A stretch of DNA of 34,048 bases, taken from assembly GCF_030654915.1 (NCBI RefSeq), contig NZ_JAURWM010000350.1, positions 1 to 34,048 on the forward strand, given 5' to 3'. Each line of letters opens with the position of its first letter. Position 1 is the stretch's first letter. Source of the DNA: Phenylobacterium sp. (lineage in GTDB: Bacteria; Pseudomonadota; Alphaproteobacteria; Caulobacterales; Caulobacteraceae). This document shows, piece after piece, positions 18,715-26,565 of this stretch. Under the pieces are notes generated by a model. That model had not been told where the DNA came from. It saw nothing but the letters and a program-made list of their open reading frames with translations, and ran no database searches. The translations under genes were made by a program, and so were the position numbers.

Positions 18715-19857
18715 ATGTTGCGCGTCCTGGGTGTGCTGGCGGCCTGCGCATTGATGGGGACGCAGCTCACGGGCTGCGCCTCGTTTTCGCGTGAGGATTT
18801 CACCGCGGCCGAGGCCGAGCGCGCCGCCCTCAGCCGCGGCTCGGACATCCGGTTCAATGCCGACGACCCGAACGCCGGAGTGGCCTTCACCGTCAGGACG
18901 CGGGCCCAGCTCGATCAAAGCGGGGCTCAACAGCGGGACCTCCTGGCCATTTCGGGCGGAGGAGCCGACGGCGCCTATGGCGCGGGTGTGATGGTCGGCT
19001 GGACGCGCACAGGAACCCGCCCAAACTTCGCGGTCGTCACCGGGGTCAGCACCGGCGCCCTGATCGCTCCCTTCGCGTTCCTCGGTCCGAGCTGGGATGA
19101 CGAACTCACCGCCGCCTATGCCGGCGGCAAGGCGAGCGACATCCTGCAAAGGCGCGGCTTGGGGGTGTTGTTCTCCTCCAGCCTCTTCAGTCCCAATCGC
19201 CTACGCCAATTGGTGGAAGCCTATGTCACCCCGACCATGTTGCGCGAAGTCGCCGTCGAGCACGCCAAGGGCCGCCGACTGCTGATCGTCACCACTAATC
19301 TCGACACCCAGCAGACCGTGATCTGGGACATGGGCGCCATCGCCACCCGCCAGACGCCTGAGGCGCTGGCCCTGTTCAGGGACGTGCTGGTGGCCTCAAG
19401 CTCCATCCCCGGGGTTTTCCCGCCGGTGATGATCCCGCTCGACGAGACGGGGCGCAACCCGATCCGGGAAATGCACGTCGACGGCGCGGTCACCGCGCCC
19501 TTCGTGTCGATCCCGGAAGGCATGTTCTTCTGGCAAGCGCCCGATGGCCGCGAGGTCAAGAGCCAGGTCCATGTGATCGTCAATGGCCAGGTCGACCCGG
19601 CGTTCGCCGTCACCCGGGGGCGCATCTCGGCGGTGCTGGCTCGAACCTTCGACAGCATGATGAAATCGACGGCGCGCACTCACATCGCCGCCACCCGCGC
19701 CTTCGCCGAACGCAACGACCTGGACTTCAAGATCACCATGGTTCCGGACGACGCCGAGAGCGGCAGCCTGAACTTCGACGCGGCCAGCATGAAACGACTA
19801 TTCACGCTGGGCCGCGACAACGTCGTCAAGGGCGTCGCCTGGCGAAAGCTTGACTAG
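18715..19857 (+). CDS. Patatin-like phospholipase lipoprotein
   Basis: A 380-residue serine acyl hydrolase. The N-terminus MLRVLGVLAACALMGTQLTGC is a lipoprotein signal with lipobox LTGC, so the mature protein is probably attached to the outer membrane or periplasmic face. The patatin catalytic parts are intact: an oxyanion-hole glycine run ISGGGADGAYGAG, nucleophile elbow GVSTG (Ser in the GxSxG motif), and the catalytic Asp in HVDGAVTAPF. A hydrophobic SSIPGVFPPV stretch precedes it. The ATG at 18715 is preferred over the TTG at 18697 because GGAGAG sits just upstream and the lipoprotein signal then begins at residue 1. Likely substrates are phospholipids or lipid esters. Confidence 0.9.
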   Translation: MLRVLGVLAACALMGTQLTGCASFSREDFTAAEAERAALSRGSDIRFNADDPNAGVAFTVRTRAQLDQSGAQQRDLLAISGGGADGAYGAGVMVGWTRTGTRPNFAVVTGVSTGALIAPFAFLGPSWDDELTAAYAGGKASDILQRRGLGVLFSSSLFSPNRLRQLVEAYVTPTMLREVAVEHAKGRRLLIVTTNLDTQQTVIWDMGAIATRQTPEALALFRDVLVASSSIPGVFPPVMIPLDETGRNPIREMHVDGAVTAPFVSIPEGMFFWQAPDGREVKSQVHVIVNGQVDPAFAVTRGRISAVLARTFDSMMKSTARTHIAATRAFAERNDLDFKITMVPDDAESGSLNFDAASMKRLFTLGRDNVVKGVAWRKLD

Positions 19858-19865
19858 ATAGCCCT

Positions 19866-20063
19866 CTAAGCGGCCAGCACTTCATAGCCCGCATCCGCGA
19901 TCGCCGTGGCGATAGCGTCCTTGAGATCGCTGCCCTCGACGCTGACGCTCTTGCCGGCGAGGTCGACCTGCACCTGAGCCTTGGCGTCGACGGCCTGCAC
20001 CGCCTTGGTGATGGCCGCGACGCAGTGGCCGCACGACATGCCCTGGACCTGAAAACGAAGCAT
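19866..20063 (-). CDS. copZ: CopZ-like copper chaperone (single HMA domain)
   Basis: A 65-residue heavy-metal-associated domain protein. The Cu(I)-binding motif is GMSCGHC (Cys11 and Cys14), and the fold ends with the typical ADAGYEVLAA. It would carry Cu(I) in the cytosol and hand it to CopA. AGGAGA lies 5 bases before the ATG at 20063; the start is firm. It is divergent from copA and has its own CueR-type promoter with -10 TATCCC at 20101-20096. The pair is therefore likely induced together by copper. Confidence 0.92.
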   Translation of the reverse strand: MLRFQVQGMSCGHCVAAITKAVQAVDAKAQVQVDLAGKSVSVEGSDLKDAIATAIADAGYEVLAA

Positions 20064-20095
20064 GGACTTCTCCTGTTCTGACTTCACTGGCGGGA

Positions 20096-20126
20096 GGGAT
20101 AGAGATTCCCACCATGGGAGGGTCAA
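20096..20126 (-). promoter_or_regulatory. CueR-type promoter/operator for copZ
   Basis: On the minus strand: -35 TTGACC (20126-20121), a 19-base spacer with the palindrome CTCCCATGGTGGGA, and -10 TATCCC (20101-20096). An over-long 19-bp spacer with dyad symmetry between -35 and -10 is the hallmark of MerR/CueR activation. The ATG is about 32 bases beyond the -10. Confidence 0.88.
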
Positions 20127-20153
20127 GCCTGTCGGAAAAGGTGTTTTGGCCCC

Positions 20154-20184
20154 TTGACCCTCCCATGATGGGAAAGTCCATCTA
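20154..20184 (+). promoter_or_regulatory. CueR-type promoter/operator for copA-cueR
   Basis: -35 TTGACC (20154-20159), 19-base spacer with the palindrome CTCCCATGATGGGAAAG, and -10 CATCTA (20179-20184). The first 14 bases of -35 plus spacer match the mirror-image copZ promoter exactly (TTGACCCTCCCATG). The two -35 elements are 27 bases apart back to back. Confidence 0.88.
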
Positions 20185-20216
20185 GGCTGGGCGTTACCAC
20201 CTAGGAGGCCCTCCAA

Positions 20217-22697
20217 ATGTCCGACACCATCTTGAAACCGCTGGAAATTCCCGTGCTGGGGATGACCTGCGCGAGCTGCGTGGGCCGGGTGGAGAAAGCC
20301 ATCGCGGCGGTGCCCGGCGTCGCCAAGGCGTCCGTCAACCTCGCCGCCGAGCGGGCCCACGTCGAGTTCGGCGCGGGCGGCGACACCGGGGCCGTGGTCG
20401 AGGCGATCCGCAAGGCCGGCTACGAACCCCTGGCCCGCGAAGTTGATCTGAAGATCGGCGGCATGACCTGCGCCAGCTGCGTGGGCCGCGTCGAACGCGC
20501 GCTGAAAGCCGTGCCCGGCGTGCTGAGCGCCAACGTCAATCTGGCGACCGAGCGGGCCCACATCAGCGCCCTGGCCGCCGCGGCCGAGCTTCCCGCCCTC
20601 ATCGCCGCCGTCGAGCAAGCCGGATACCAGGCTGAAGCGGTGGGCGAAGCCACGCCCGACATGGCCGACCGCGAGGCGGAGGCCCGGCAAGCCGAGATCA
20701 CCTCGCTGAAGCGCGCGGCCCTGGTCGCGGCGGCCGGCACCCTGCCCCTGTTCCTGGTCGAGATGGGTCGCCACTTCATCCCTGGCGTTCACCACTGGCT
20801 GGACGCGACCATCGGCGAACAACCCTGGCGGCTGGCGAGCTTCGTCCTGGCGGCCGTGGTGCTGTTTGGTCCTGGCCTGCGGTTCTTCCGCAAGGGCGGC
20901 CCCAACCTGATCCGCCGCACACCCGACATGAACTCCCTGGTCGTGCTGGGGACCAGCGCGGCCTTCGCCTATTCGACGCTCGCCACCTTCGCGCCGCAGC
21001 TCCTGCCGGCCGGCGCCGACCATGTCTATTACGAAGCGGCCGCGGTCATCGTGACCCTGATTCTGTTGGGCCGCCTGTTCGAGGCCCAGGCGAAGGGCCG
21101 GACCAGTGAGGCTATCAAGCGGTTGATGACCCTGCAGGCCAAGACCGCCCGCGTGGTCCGCGATGGCGAAGAACGCGAAATCCCCATCGCCGAGGTGATC
21201 GTCGGCGACGTCCTGGCGGTCCGGCCGGGCGAGCGCATCGCCGTGGACGGCGAAGTCGTGGAGGGCGCCTCCTTCGTCGACGAATCCATGATCACCGGCG
21301 AGCCGATTCCGGTCGAGAAGACCACCGGCTCGGCCGTCGTCGGCGGCACGGTGAACAAGACCGGCGCCTTCCGCTTCCGCGCCACCAAGGTCGGATCCGA
21401 GACCATGCTCGCCCAGATCGTCCGCATGGTCGAGACAGCCCAGGGCGCCAAGCTGCCGATCCAGGCGCTGGTGGACAAGGTCACCGGCTGGTTCGTGCCC
21501 GCCGTGATCGCCGCGGCCCTGCTGACCTTCGGCGCCTGGTGGCTGTTGGGCCCGAGCCCGGCGCTCGCCTTCGCCCTGGTCAACGCCGTGGCGGTGCTGA
21601 TCATCGCCTGCCCCTGCGCCATGGGCCTGGCCACCCCGACCTCAATCATGGTCGGGACCGGCAAGGCCGCCGAACTGGGCGTCCTATTCCGGCGCGGCGA
21701 GGCCTTGCAAGGTCTGCGCGACGTCAAGGTCGTGGCCTTCGACAAGACCGGCACCCTGACGCTCGGCCGGCCGGCCCTGACCGACCTCCAGATCGCCGAC
21801 GGCTTCAACGAAGCTGAGGTGCTGTCCCTGGTCGCCGCCGTGGAAACCCGTTCCGAGCACCCGATCGCAGAGGCCATCGTCGAAGAAGCCAAGACCAGGG
21901 GTCTGACCATCGCCTCGCCTGACGCCTTCGAGGCCGTCCCCGGCTTTGGCGCCCAGGCGCTGGTCGAGGGCCGCCGCGTGCAGGTCGGCGCCGACCGCTA
22001 CATGCGCAAACTCGGTCTGGACGTCGGGGTCTTCCAGGAGACCGCCGCCCGGCTAGGGGCCGAGGCCAAGAGCCCGCTCTACGCCGCCATCGACGGCAAG
22101 CTGGCGGCGATCATCGCCGTCGCCGACCCGATCAAGCCCAGCACCCAGGAGGCGCTCGACACCCTGCACGCCATGGGCCTGAAGGTGGTGATGATCACCG
22201 GCGACAACGCCGCCACCGCCCGCGCGGTCGCCGCCTCGCTCGGCCTCGATGAGGTCGTGGCCGAGGTGCTGCCCGACGGCAAGGTCCAGGCGGTTCAAGC
22301 CCTGCGCGAGCGCTACGGCGCCATCGCCTTCGTCGGCGACGGTGTGAACGACGCCCCGGCCCTGGCCTCGGCCGACATCGGCATCGCCATGGGCGCGGGC
22401 ACCGACGTCGCCATCGAAAGCGCCGACATCGTGCTGATGCGGGGCGACCTGCGGGCGGTGGCGACGGCCATGGCGCTGAGCCGCGCGGTCTTGAACAATA
22501 TCCGCCAGAACCTGATCTGGGCGTTCGGCTACAACGTCGTGCTGATCCCGGTCGCCGCGGGCCTGCTCTTTCCGGCCTTCGGCATCCTGCTTTCGCCGAT
22601 GTTCGCGGCAGGGGCCATGGCGCTCTCCAGCGTCAGCGTGCTCACCAACGCCCTGCGGCTGAAGGCTTTCCGCCCGCCCGTCGCGACCCGTCACTAG
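20217..22697 (+). CDS. copA: Cu(I)-exporting P1B-type ATPase
   Basis: An 826-residue inner-membrane pump that exports Cu(I) to the periplasm. Two N-terminal HMA domains (about residues 10-75 and 77-142) each have GMTCASC. Eight transmembrane helices are expected. The metal-site motif CPC is at residues 465-467 ([15 protein letters not shown]). The phosphorylation motif DKTGTLT has Asp509. The ATP-binding HP is in [11 protein letters not shown], and the hinge [10 protein letters not shown] is present. CPC with two CxxC-type HMAs fits the Cu(I) subclass 1B-1. AGGAGG lies 6 bases before the ATG. It is followed after 9 bases by cueR and shares the divergent region with copZ. Confidence 0.96.
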   Translation: MSDTILKPLEIPVLGMTCASCVGRVEKAIAAVPGVAKASVNLAAERAHVEFGAGGDTGAVVEAIRKAGYEPLAREVDLKIGGMTCASCVGRVERALKAVPGVLSANVNLATERAHISALAAAAELPALIAAVEQAGYQAEAVGEATPDMADREAEARQAEITSLKRAALVAAAGTLPLFLVEMGRHFIPGVHHWLDATIGEQPWRLASFVLAAVVLFGPGLRFFRKGGPNLIRRTPDMNSLVVLGTSAAFAYSTLATFAPQLLPAGADHVYYEAAAVIVTLILLGRLFEAQAKGRTSEAIKRLMTLQAKTARVVRDGEEREIPIAEVIVGDVLAVRPGERIAVDGEVVEGASFVDESMITGEPIPVEKTTGSAVVGGTVNKTGAFRFRATKVGSETMLAQIVRMVETAQGAKLPIQALVDKVTGWFVPAVIAAALLTFGAWWLLGPSPALAFALVNAVAVLIIACPCAMGLATPTSIMVGTGKAAELGVLFRRGEALQGLRDVKVVAFDKTGTLTLGRPALTDLQIADGFNEAEVLSLVAAVETRSEHPIAEAIVEEAKTRGLTIASPDAFEAVPGFGAQALVEGRRVQVGADRYMRKLGLDVGVFQETAARLGAEAKSPLYAAIDGKLAAIIAVADPIKPSTQEALDTLHAMGLKVVMITGDNAATARAVAASLGLDEVVAEVLPDGKVQAVQALRERYGAIAFVGDGVNDAPALASADIGIAMGAGTDVAIESADIVLMRGDLRAVATAMALSRAVLNNIRQNLIWAFGYNVVLIPVAAGLLFPAFGILLSPMFAAGAMALSSVSVLTNALRLKAFRPPVATRH

Positions 22698-22706
22698 GAG
22701 GACGAC

Positions 22707-23138
22707 ATGAACATTGGCCAAGCCTCGAAGGCCTCGGGCGTCTCCACCAAGATGATCCGCTACTATGACGAGATCGGACTGGTGCGCCCGGCCAGCCGGA
22801 CGGAGTCCAACTATCGCGAGTTCGACGAGCGCGAGATCAACGAGTTGCGCTTCATCCGCCGCGCCCGCTCGCTGGGTTTCTCGATGCCGGAGATCACCCA
22901 GTTGCTGTCGCTATGGCGGGACCGCGACCGCCCGAGCCGCGAGGTGAAGGCCATCGCCGAAAGGCATGTGAACGAACTCGACGCCCGCATCGCCGAGATG
23001 CAGACCATGGCCGACACCCTGCGCCACCTGTCGCACTGCTGCGCCGGCGATGAGCGCCCCGACTGCCCGATCCTCGCCGATCTGACCGGCGGCAGCTCGC
23101 CCGTCGAACCAAAGAGCGCCCATGTTCGCGGGCGCTGA
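22707..23138 (+). CDS. cueR: Copper-responsive MerR-family activator
   Basis: A 143-residue MerR regulator. The winged-helix DNA-binding domain is MNIGQASKASGVSTKMIRYY, with YDEIGLVRPASRTESNYREF. A dimer helix follows. The Cu(I) site matches CueR residue for residue: Cys112 and Cys120 in CAGDERPDC, plus Ser77, which marks the monovalent-metal (copper/silver/gold) branch over the divalent one. A third cysteine, Cys111, is adjacent. It has a 15-residue C-terminal extension beyond the metal loop. GGAGG lies just after the copA stop, 9 bases before this ATG, so the two are one transcript under copper control. It likely activates both promoters at 20096-20184 and its own expression. Confidence 0.94.
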   Translation: MNIGQASKASGVSTKMIRYYDEIGLVRPASRTESNYREFDEREINELRFIRRARSLGFSMPEITQLLSLWRDRDRPSREVKAIAERHVNELDARIAEMQTMADTLRHLSHCCAGDERPDCPILADLTGGSSPVEPKSAHVRGR

Positions 23139-23210
23139 GGCGTATTCCCGACGCGCCAGTTCACTTGTCCCGTTGATCCAGGCCGAGCTCTGACGTAGAT
23201 GATCGCTCAC

Positions 23211-23295
23211 GCCCCTTTGGTGGAATTGGTAGACACACGGCACTCAAAATGCCGCGCTGAAAGGCATCCCGGTTCGAGTCCGGGAGGGGGCACCA
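23211..23295 (+). tRNA. tRNA-Leu(CAA)
   Basis: An 85-base class II tRNA. The acceptor arm GCCCCTT pairs with the 3' AGGGGGC (one G-U), and CCA is encoded. The D arm has GGTGGAATTGGTAGACAC. The anticodon stem CGGCA/TGCCG holds loop CTCAAAA, so the anticodon is CAA, reading UUG. A long variable arm and the T arm CCGGTTCGAGTCCGG complete it. It lies between cueR and feoA. No integrase or attachment duplication is visible near its 3' end. Confidence 0.96.
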
Positions 23296-23419
23296 CACCG
23301 CAGGCGTTGCAGTTCCGCGCGAACGCACGCCGACACTCCGCGGACATGATGATTTTTAAGGCCAAAAAGCGCGGCCTTGGGCGCACCAAGGCGCCGTCGG
23401 CTCTCGACGCGCCGGCCTT

Positions 23420-23436
23420 CGAATGATAATCGTTCG
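23420..23436. promoter_or_regulatory. Fur-box-like operator upstream of feoAB
   Basis: The 17-base near-palindrome CGAATGATAATCGTTCG matches its own reverse complement at all but the centre and one base pair (the T/G pair at the fourth base of each half). It carries the GATAAT core of Fur boxes. It ends 26 bases before the feoA ATG, where iron-loaded Fur would block transcription. Fur repression of feoAB is established in many proteobacteria. Confidence 0.8.
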
Positions 23437-23462
23437 CAAATAGTGCGCGTCAAGGATCTCCC

Positions 23463-23789
23463 ATGAACGACATCTCGACCCGGCCGGCGGCCGAGGCCTC
23501 CTCGGTTGACGGCGTGATCGTGCGCCTGAGCGAGGCGTCCCTGGGCGATGTCGGAACGATCGTCGATGTTCGCGCCGAGAGCTCGCCGAACAATCACGGC
23601 GTCGATCTCGAGGAATTGCAACGCCGCCTGCTGGAATTCGGCTTCGTCGAGGGCGCCCGGATCGAGGTGATCCACCAAGGCGCCATCCGTCGCGATCCGA
23701 TCGCCGTGCGGCTGGACGACATGAGCGTCGCCCTGCGCCGCCGCGACGCCGAAGATGTCTTTATCCTGCTGGACGGAGCCCGGCCGTGA
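23463..23789 (+). CDS. feoA: Ferrous iron transport protein A
   Basis: A 108-residue cytosolic SH3-like protein needed for FeoB function. The conserved core is RLLEFGFVEGARIEVIHQG and DPIAVRLDDMSVALRRRDAEDVFIL. It is longer than the usual 75-85 residues: about 20 extra N-terminal residues, and an insertion (RAESSPNNHGVDLEE) between the first strand and the RLLEFGF helix. AAGGA lies about 6 bases before the ATG. Its stop overlaps the feoB start by 4 bases (GTGA), giving translational coupling. A Fur-like box lies upstream. Confidence 0.92.
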   Translation: MNDISTRPAAEASSVDGVIVRLSEASLGDVGTIVDVRAESSPNNHGVDLEELQRRLLEFGFVEGARIEVIHQGAIRRDPIAVRLDDMSVALRRRDAEDVFILLDGARP

Positions 23790-25657
23790 GCGAGAGCCTG
23801 ACCTCCGCCCGGGTCGCCCTGGTCGGCAATCCCAACTCCGGCAAGACCGCCCTCTTCAACGCCTTGACCGGTTCGCGTCAGAAGGTCGCCAACTACGCCG
23901 GCGTCACGGTCGAGCGTAAGGAAGGCATGATCACCTCGGCCGCGGGCCGGCACCTCTATGTCCTTGATCTGCCCGGCACCTATTCGCTGCGCGCGCGCAG
24001 CCCCGACGAAGCGGTGACCCGCGACGCGGTGTTGGGTCGCCTGGAGGGCGAGACCCCGCCCGACGTGGTCGTCTGCGTGGCCGACGCCACCAATCTGCGG
24101 CTGGTCCTGCGGCTGGCCATGGAGCTGAAGCAGGTGGGGCGCCCGATGGTGCTGGCGCTAAACATGTACGACATCGCCCAGCGCCAGGGCCTGCGGATCG
24201 ACCTCGAAGGCCTGAGCCGCGAGATCGGCGCCCCGATCGTCACCACCGTGGCCACCCGCAAGCGCGGGATCGAGGATCTGGTCGCCCAGGTCGACGCCCT
24301 GGCCGCATCCGGCCAGCTGGTCGGCGACAACACCTGGCGCGAGCCGAACGCCGCCGAAATCCGCAAGGCCCACGCCGAGGCCCAGCGCATCGTGCGCACC
24401 TATGTCCGCCCGCCCGAGCATCCCGACACTTGGACCGGCAAGATCGACAAGGTGCTGCTGCACCCGGTCGCCGGCCTCGCCATTCTGCTTGGCCTGCTGT
24501 TCGTCATGTTCCAGGCCGTCTTCACCTGGGCCACGCCGGCCATGGACGGAATCGAGGCGATCTTCGCCACGCTCGGCCAGTTCGTCGGCGCCTATGTCTC
24601 CAACGACCTGCTGCGAAGCCTGATCTCCGACGGGATCATCGCCGGGGTCGGCAGCGTCCTGGTGTTCCTGCCGCAGATCCTGGTCCTGTTCTTCTTCATC
24701 ATCCTGCTGGAAGACCTCGGCTACATGGCCAGGGCGGCCTTCCTGATGGACCGCATCATGGGCGGCGCGGGCCTGCACGGCCGCGCCTTCATCCCGCTGC
24801 TGTCATCCTTCGCCTGCGCCATTCCCGGCATCATGTCGACGCGAGTGATCGACTCCAAACAGGACCGGCTGACCACGATCCTGGTCGCGCCGCTGATGAC
24901 CTGCTCGGCGCGGATTCCAGTCTACACCCTGATTATCGGGGCCTTCATTCCCAACGAACGGGTCTGGGGCTTCGCCAGCCTGCAAGGCCTGGTGATGTTC
25001 GGCCTCTATGCCGCCGGCATCCTCAGCGCCCTGACGATCTCGTTCGTGATCCGCCGCGTCTTTTGGCGCGGCAAGGTCGAGCCGTTCCTGATGGAGCTGC
25101 CGACCTACAAGATGCCGGAGCCCAAGAGCGTGCTGCGCAATCTGTGGATCCGGGCCAAGATCTTCCTCAGCCGCGCCGGCCGCATCATCCTGCCGATGAT
25201 GATCCTGATCTGGGTGCTCTCGACCTTCCCCTATCCACCGGAAGGCGCCACCCAGCCCGCCATCGACAACAGCTTCGCCGGCATGATCGGCCATGCGATC
25301 CAGCCCCTGCTCGCCCCTATCGGCTTCAACTGGCAGATGTCGATCGCCCTGGTCCCCGGCATGGCGGCCCGCGAGGTCGCGGTCGCCGCGCTCGGCACCG
25401 TCTACGCCATCGGCGACGCTGAAAACAATGTCGGCGCGCTCGGCACGGCGCTGGCCAGCCACTGGTCGCTGGCCACCGGCCTGTCGTTCCTGGCCTGGTA
25501 CGTCTTCGCACCGCAATGCGCCCCCACCCTGGGCGTGGTGAAGCGTGAGACGAACAGCTGGATCTGGCCGACCGTGATGTTCGTCTACATGGTGACCCTA
25601 GCCTACGCGGCGGCGTTCATCGTCTACCACACGGCCGTGGCGCTCGGAGGTGGTTAG
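23786..25657 (+). CDS. feoB: Ferrous iron transporter B
   Basis: A 623-residue inner-membrane Fe(II) importer. The N-terminal G domain has G1 GNPNSGKTALFN (about 12-23), G3 DLPGTYSL and G4 NMYD. A helical GDI-like domain follows to about residue 215. Then come about eight to ten membrane helices, with two Gate-type repeats containing FACAIPGIMSTR and LMTCSARIPVYTLII; the conserved cysteines in both are intact. It is at the short end for FeoB (E. coli 773 residues), with a compact C-terminus and no FeoC gene nearby. It starts at a GTG overlapping feoA. Confidence 0.96.
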   Translation: MSESLTSARVALVGNPNSGKTALFNALTGSRQKVANYAGVTVERKEGMITSAAGRHLYVLDLPGTYSLRARSPDEAVTRDAVLGRLEGETPPDVVVCVADATNLRLVLRLAMELKQVGRPMVLALNMYDIAQRQGLRIDLEGLSREIGAPIVTTVATRKRGIEDLVAQVDALAASGQLVGDNTWREPNAAEIRKAHAEAQRIVRTYVRPPEHPDTWTGKIDKVLLHPVAGLAILLGLLFVMFQAVFTWATPAMDGIEAIFATLGQFVGAYVSNDLLRSLISDGIIAGVGSVLVFLPQILVLFFFIILLEDLGYMARAAFLMDRIMGGAGLHGRAFIPLLSSFACAIPGIMSTRVIDSKQDRLTTILVAPLMTCSARIPVYTLIIGAFIPNERVWGFASLQGLVMFGLYAAGILSALTISFVIRRVFWRGKVEPFLMELPTYKMPEPKSVLRNLWIRAKIFLSRAGRIILPMMILIWVLSTFPYPPEGATQPAIDNSFAGMIGHAIQPLLAPIGFNWQMSIALVPGMAAREVAVAALGTVYAIGDAENNVGALGTALASHWSLATGLSFLAWYVFAPQCAPTLGVVKRETNSWIWPTVMFVYMVTLAYAAAFIVYHTAVALGGG

Positions 25658-25750
25658 CGGCGCTTCAACCTCAAGACGAGATTAAGCATCCACATTAACT
25701 ACCCGCTAAACTAGAGAGCCCTAGCGTCTCAGTATTGGGTGGGGACTAGA

Positions 25751-26059
25751 ATGGACCGAGCTCCTAGGCAGTCGCGTCGCAAGGCAGACCCGCGGACGAC
25801 GAGTGAAAACCTCGTCGAACGCATTCGCGAGACCTTGCTGTTCTTCGGCGGCGAAGCGCATCGTCGCGACGTGATCGCGAATGTCGCACGTGATATCGGC
25901 GTCGACGTCCAAAACATTCCCGAGGACCTCGAGAACGCGATGATCGTCTCGTTCGAAGAGACTTGGCGCGACGAAACCCGCCGCGCGACCTACGGCTTCC
26001 ACCTGCGGTTCGGCGAGGGCTCGCACCGCTGGGGCCTGAAACTGGCGACCGCGCACTAG
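25751..26059 (+). CDS. Small basic protein, hypothetical
   Basis: No family recognised. It has 102 residues and a very basic N-terminal tail (RAPRQSRRKADPR), then LVERIRETLLFFGGEAHRRDVIANVARDIGV, which resembles a winged-helix or HTH segment. An acidic stretch and an aromatic C-terminal part (TYGFHLRFGEGSHRWGLKL) follow. It might bind DNA or RNA, but this is only a shape-based guess. The ATG at 25751 is chosen; the GTG at 25739 adds four residues. GGGG lies about 6 bases upstream. It is 93 bases after feoB and converges with the MarR gene. Confidence 0.7.
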   Translation: MDRAPRQSRRKADPRTTSENLVERIRETLLFFGGEAHRRDVIANVARDIGVDVQNIPEDLENAMIVSFEETWRDETRRATYGFHLRFGEGSHRWGLKLATAH

Positions 26060-26070
26060 CGCCCACGCCG

Positions 26071-26565
26071 CTATCCCAACGCCCCGCCGCCCAACGCATC
26101 GGCCGCGCCTTGCAGCCGGTTTAGCAACCGTTTGAGCAGGGCCACATCGGCCGGGGCTAGGCCCGCGATCAACGCCGCCTCATAGGCCAAGGCCAAGGGG
26201 GCGATTTCCGCATGCAGTCTTGCGCCTTCCCGGCTCAGGGCCAGCATGTGCGAGCGGCCGTCGGCGTGGTGATCCGAGCGTTTGATCAGACGCCGATTGG
26301 AAAGGCCCCGCGCCGCACGGCTGACCGTCACCTTGTCCATGCCGGTGCGTTCGACAATGCCCCGCTGGGTCTTGGCGCCATCCTCGGCCAGCACGCAGAT
26401 CAACCGCCACTGAGGAACCGGAAGACCGAAGCGATCCTCGTAGGCCCGCGCGATCAGACCGCTGACCGCATTGGACGCAACCGAAAGCCGATAGGGCAGA
26501 TAGTCGTCCAGCTTCAGCCCGCTCGGCGGGAGTTCGGTCTCTGAAAGCTTGGACACGTCGTTCAC
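26071..26565 (-). CDS. MarR-family transcriptional regulator
   Basis: A 164-residue winged-helix regulator. The MarR pattern is clear: VPQWRLICVLAEDGAKTQRGIVERTGMDKVTVSRAARGLSNRRLIKR, with the wing DHHADGRSHMLALSREG, flanked by dimerisation helices. MarR proteins usually repress and are released by aromatic or phenolic ligands. Its ATG overlaps the stop of the fumarylacetoacetate hydrolase family gene by 4 bases (26562-26565). It is the last gene of the four-gene operon and probably controls it, with an acid or aromatic intermediate as the likely ligand; that is inference. Confidence 0.9.
   Translation of the reverse strand: MNDVSKLSETELPPSGLKLDDYLPYRLSVASNAVSGLIARAYEDRFGLPVPQWRLICVLAEDGAKTQRGIVERTGMDKVTVSRAARGLSNRRLIKRSDHHADGRSHMLALSREGARLHAEIAPLALAYEAALIAGLAPADVALLKRLLNRLQGAADALGGGALG

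Noticed and set aside
23199-23426. An open frame covering the tRNA-Leu gene
   Set aside because: The tRNA cloverleaf is complete; the frame is incidental.
23211-23460. tRNA-Leu as an integration site for a mobile element
   Set aside because: No integrase, no 3' tRNA-end duplication nearby, and feoAB downstream is ordinary core gene content.
25682-25698. A TTAA-N9-TTAA pair upstream of the small basic protein as a CtrA box
   Set aside because: CtrA sites need a 7-base spacer (TTAA-N7-TTAA). This one has 9, so it is not convincing.
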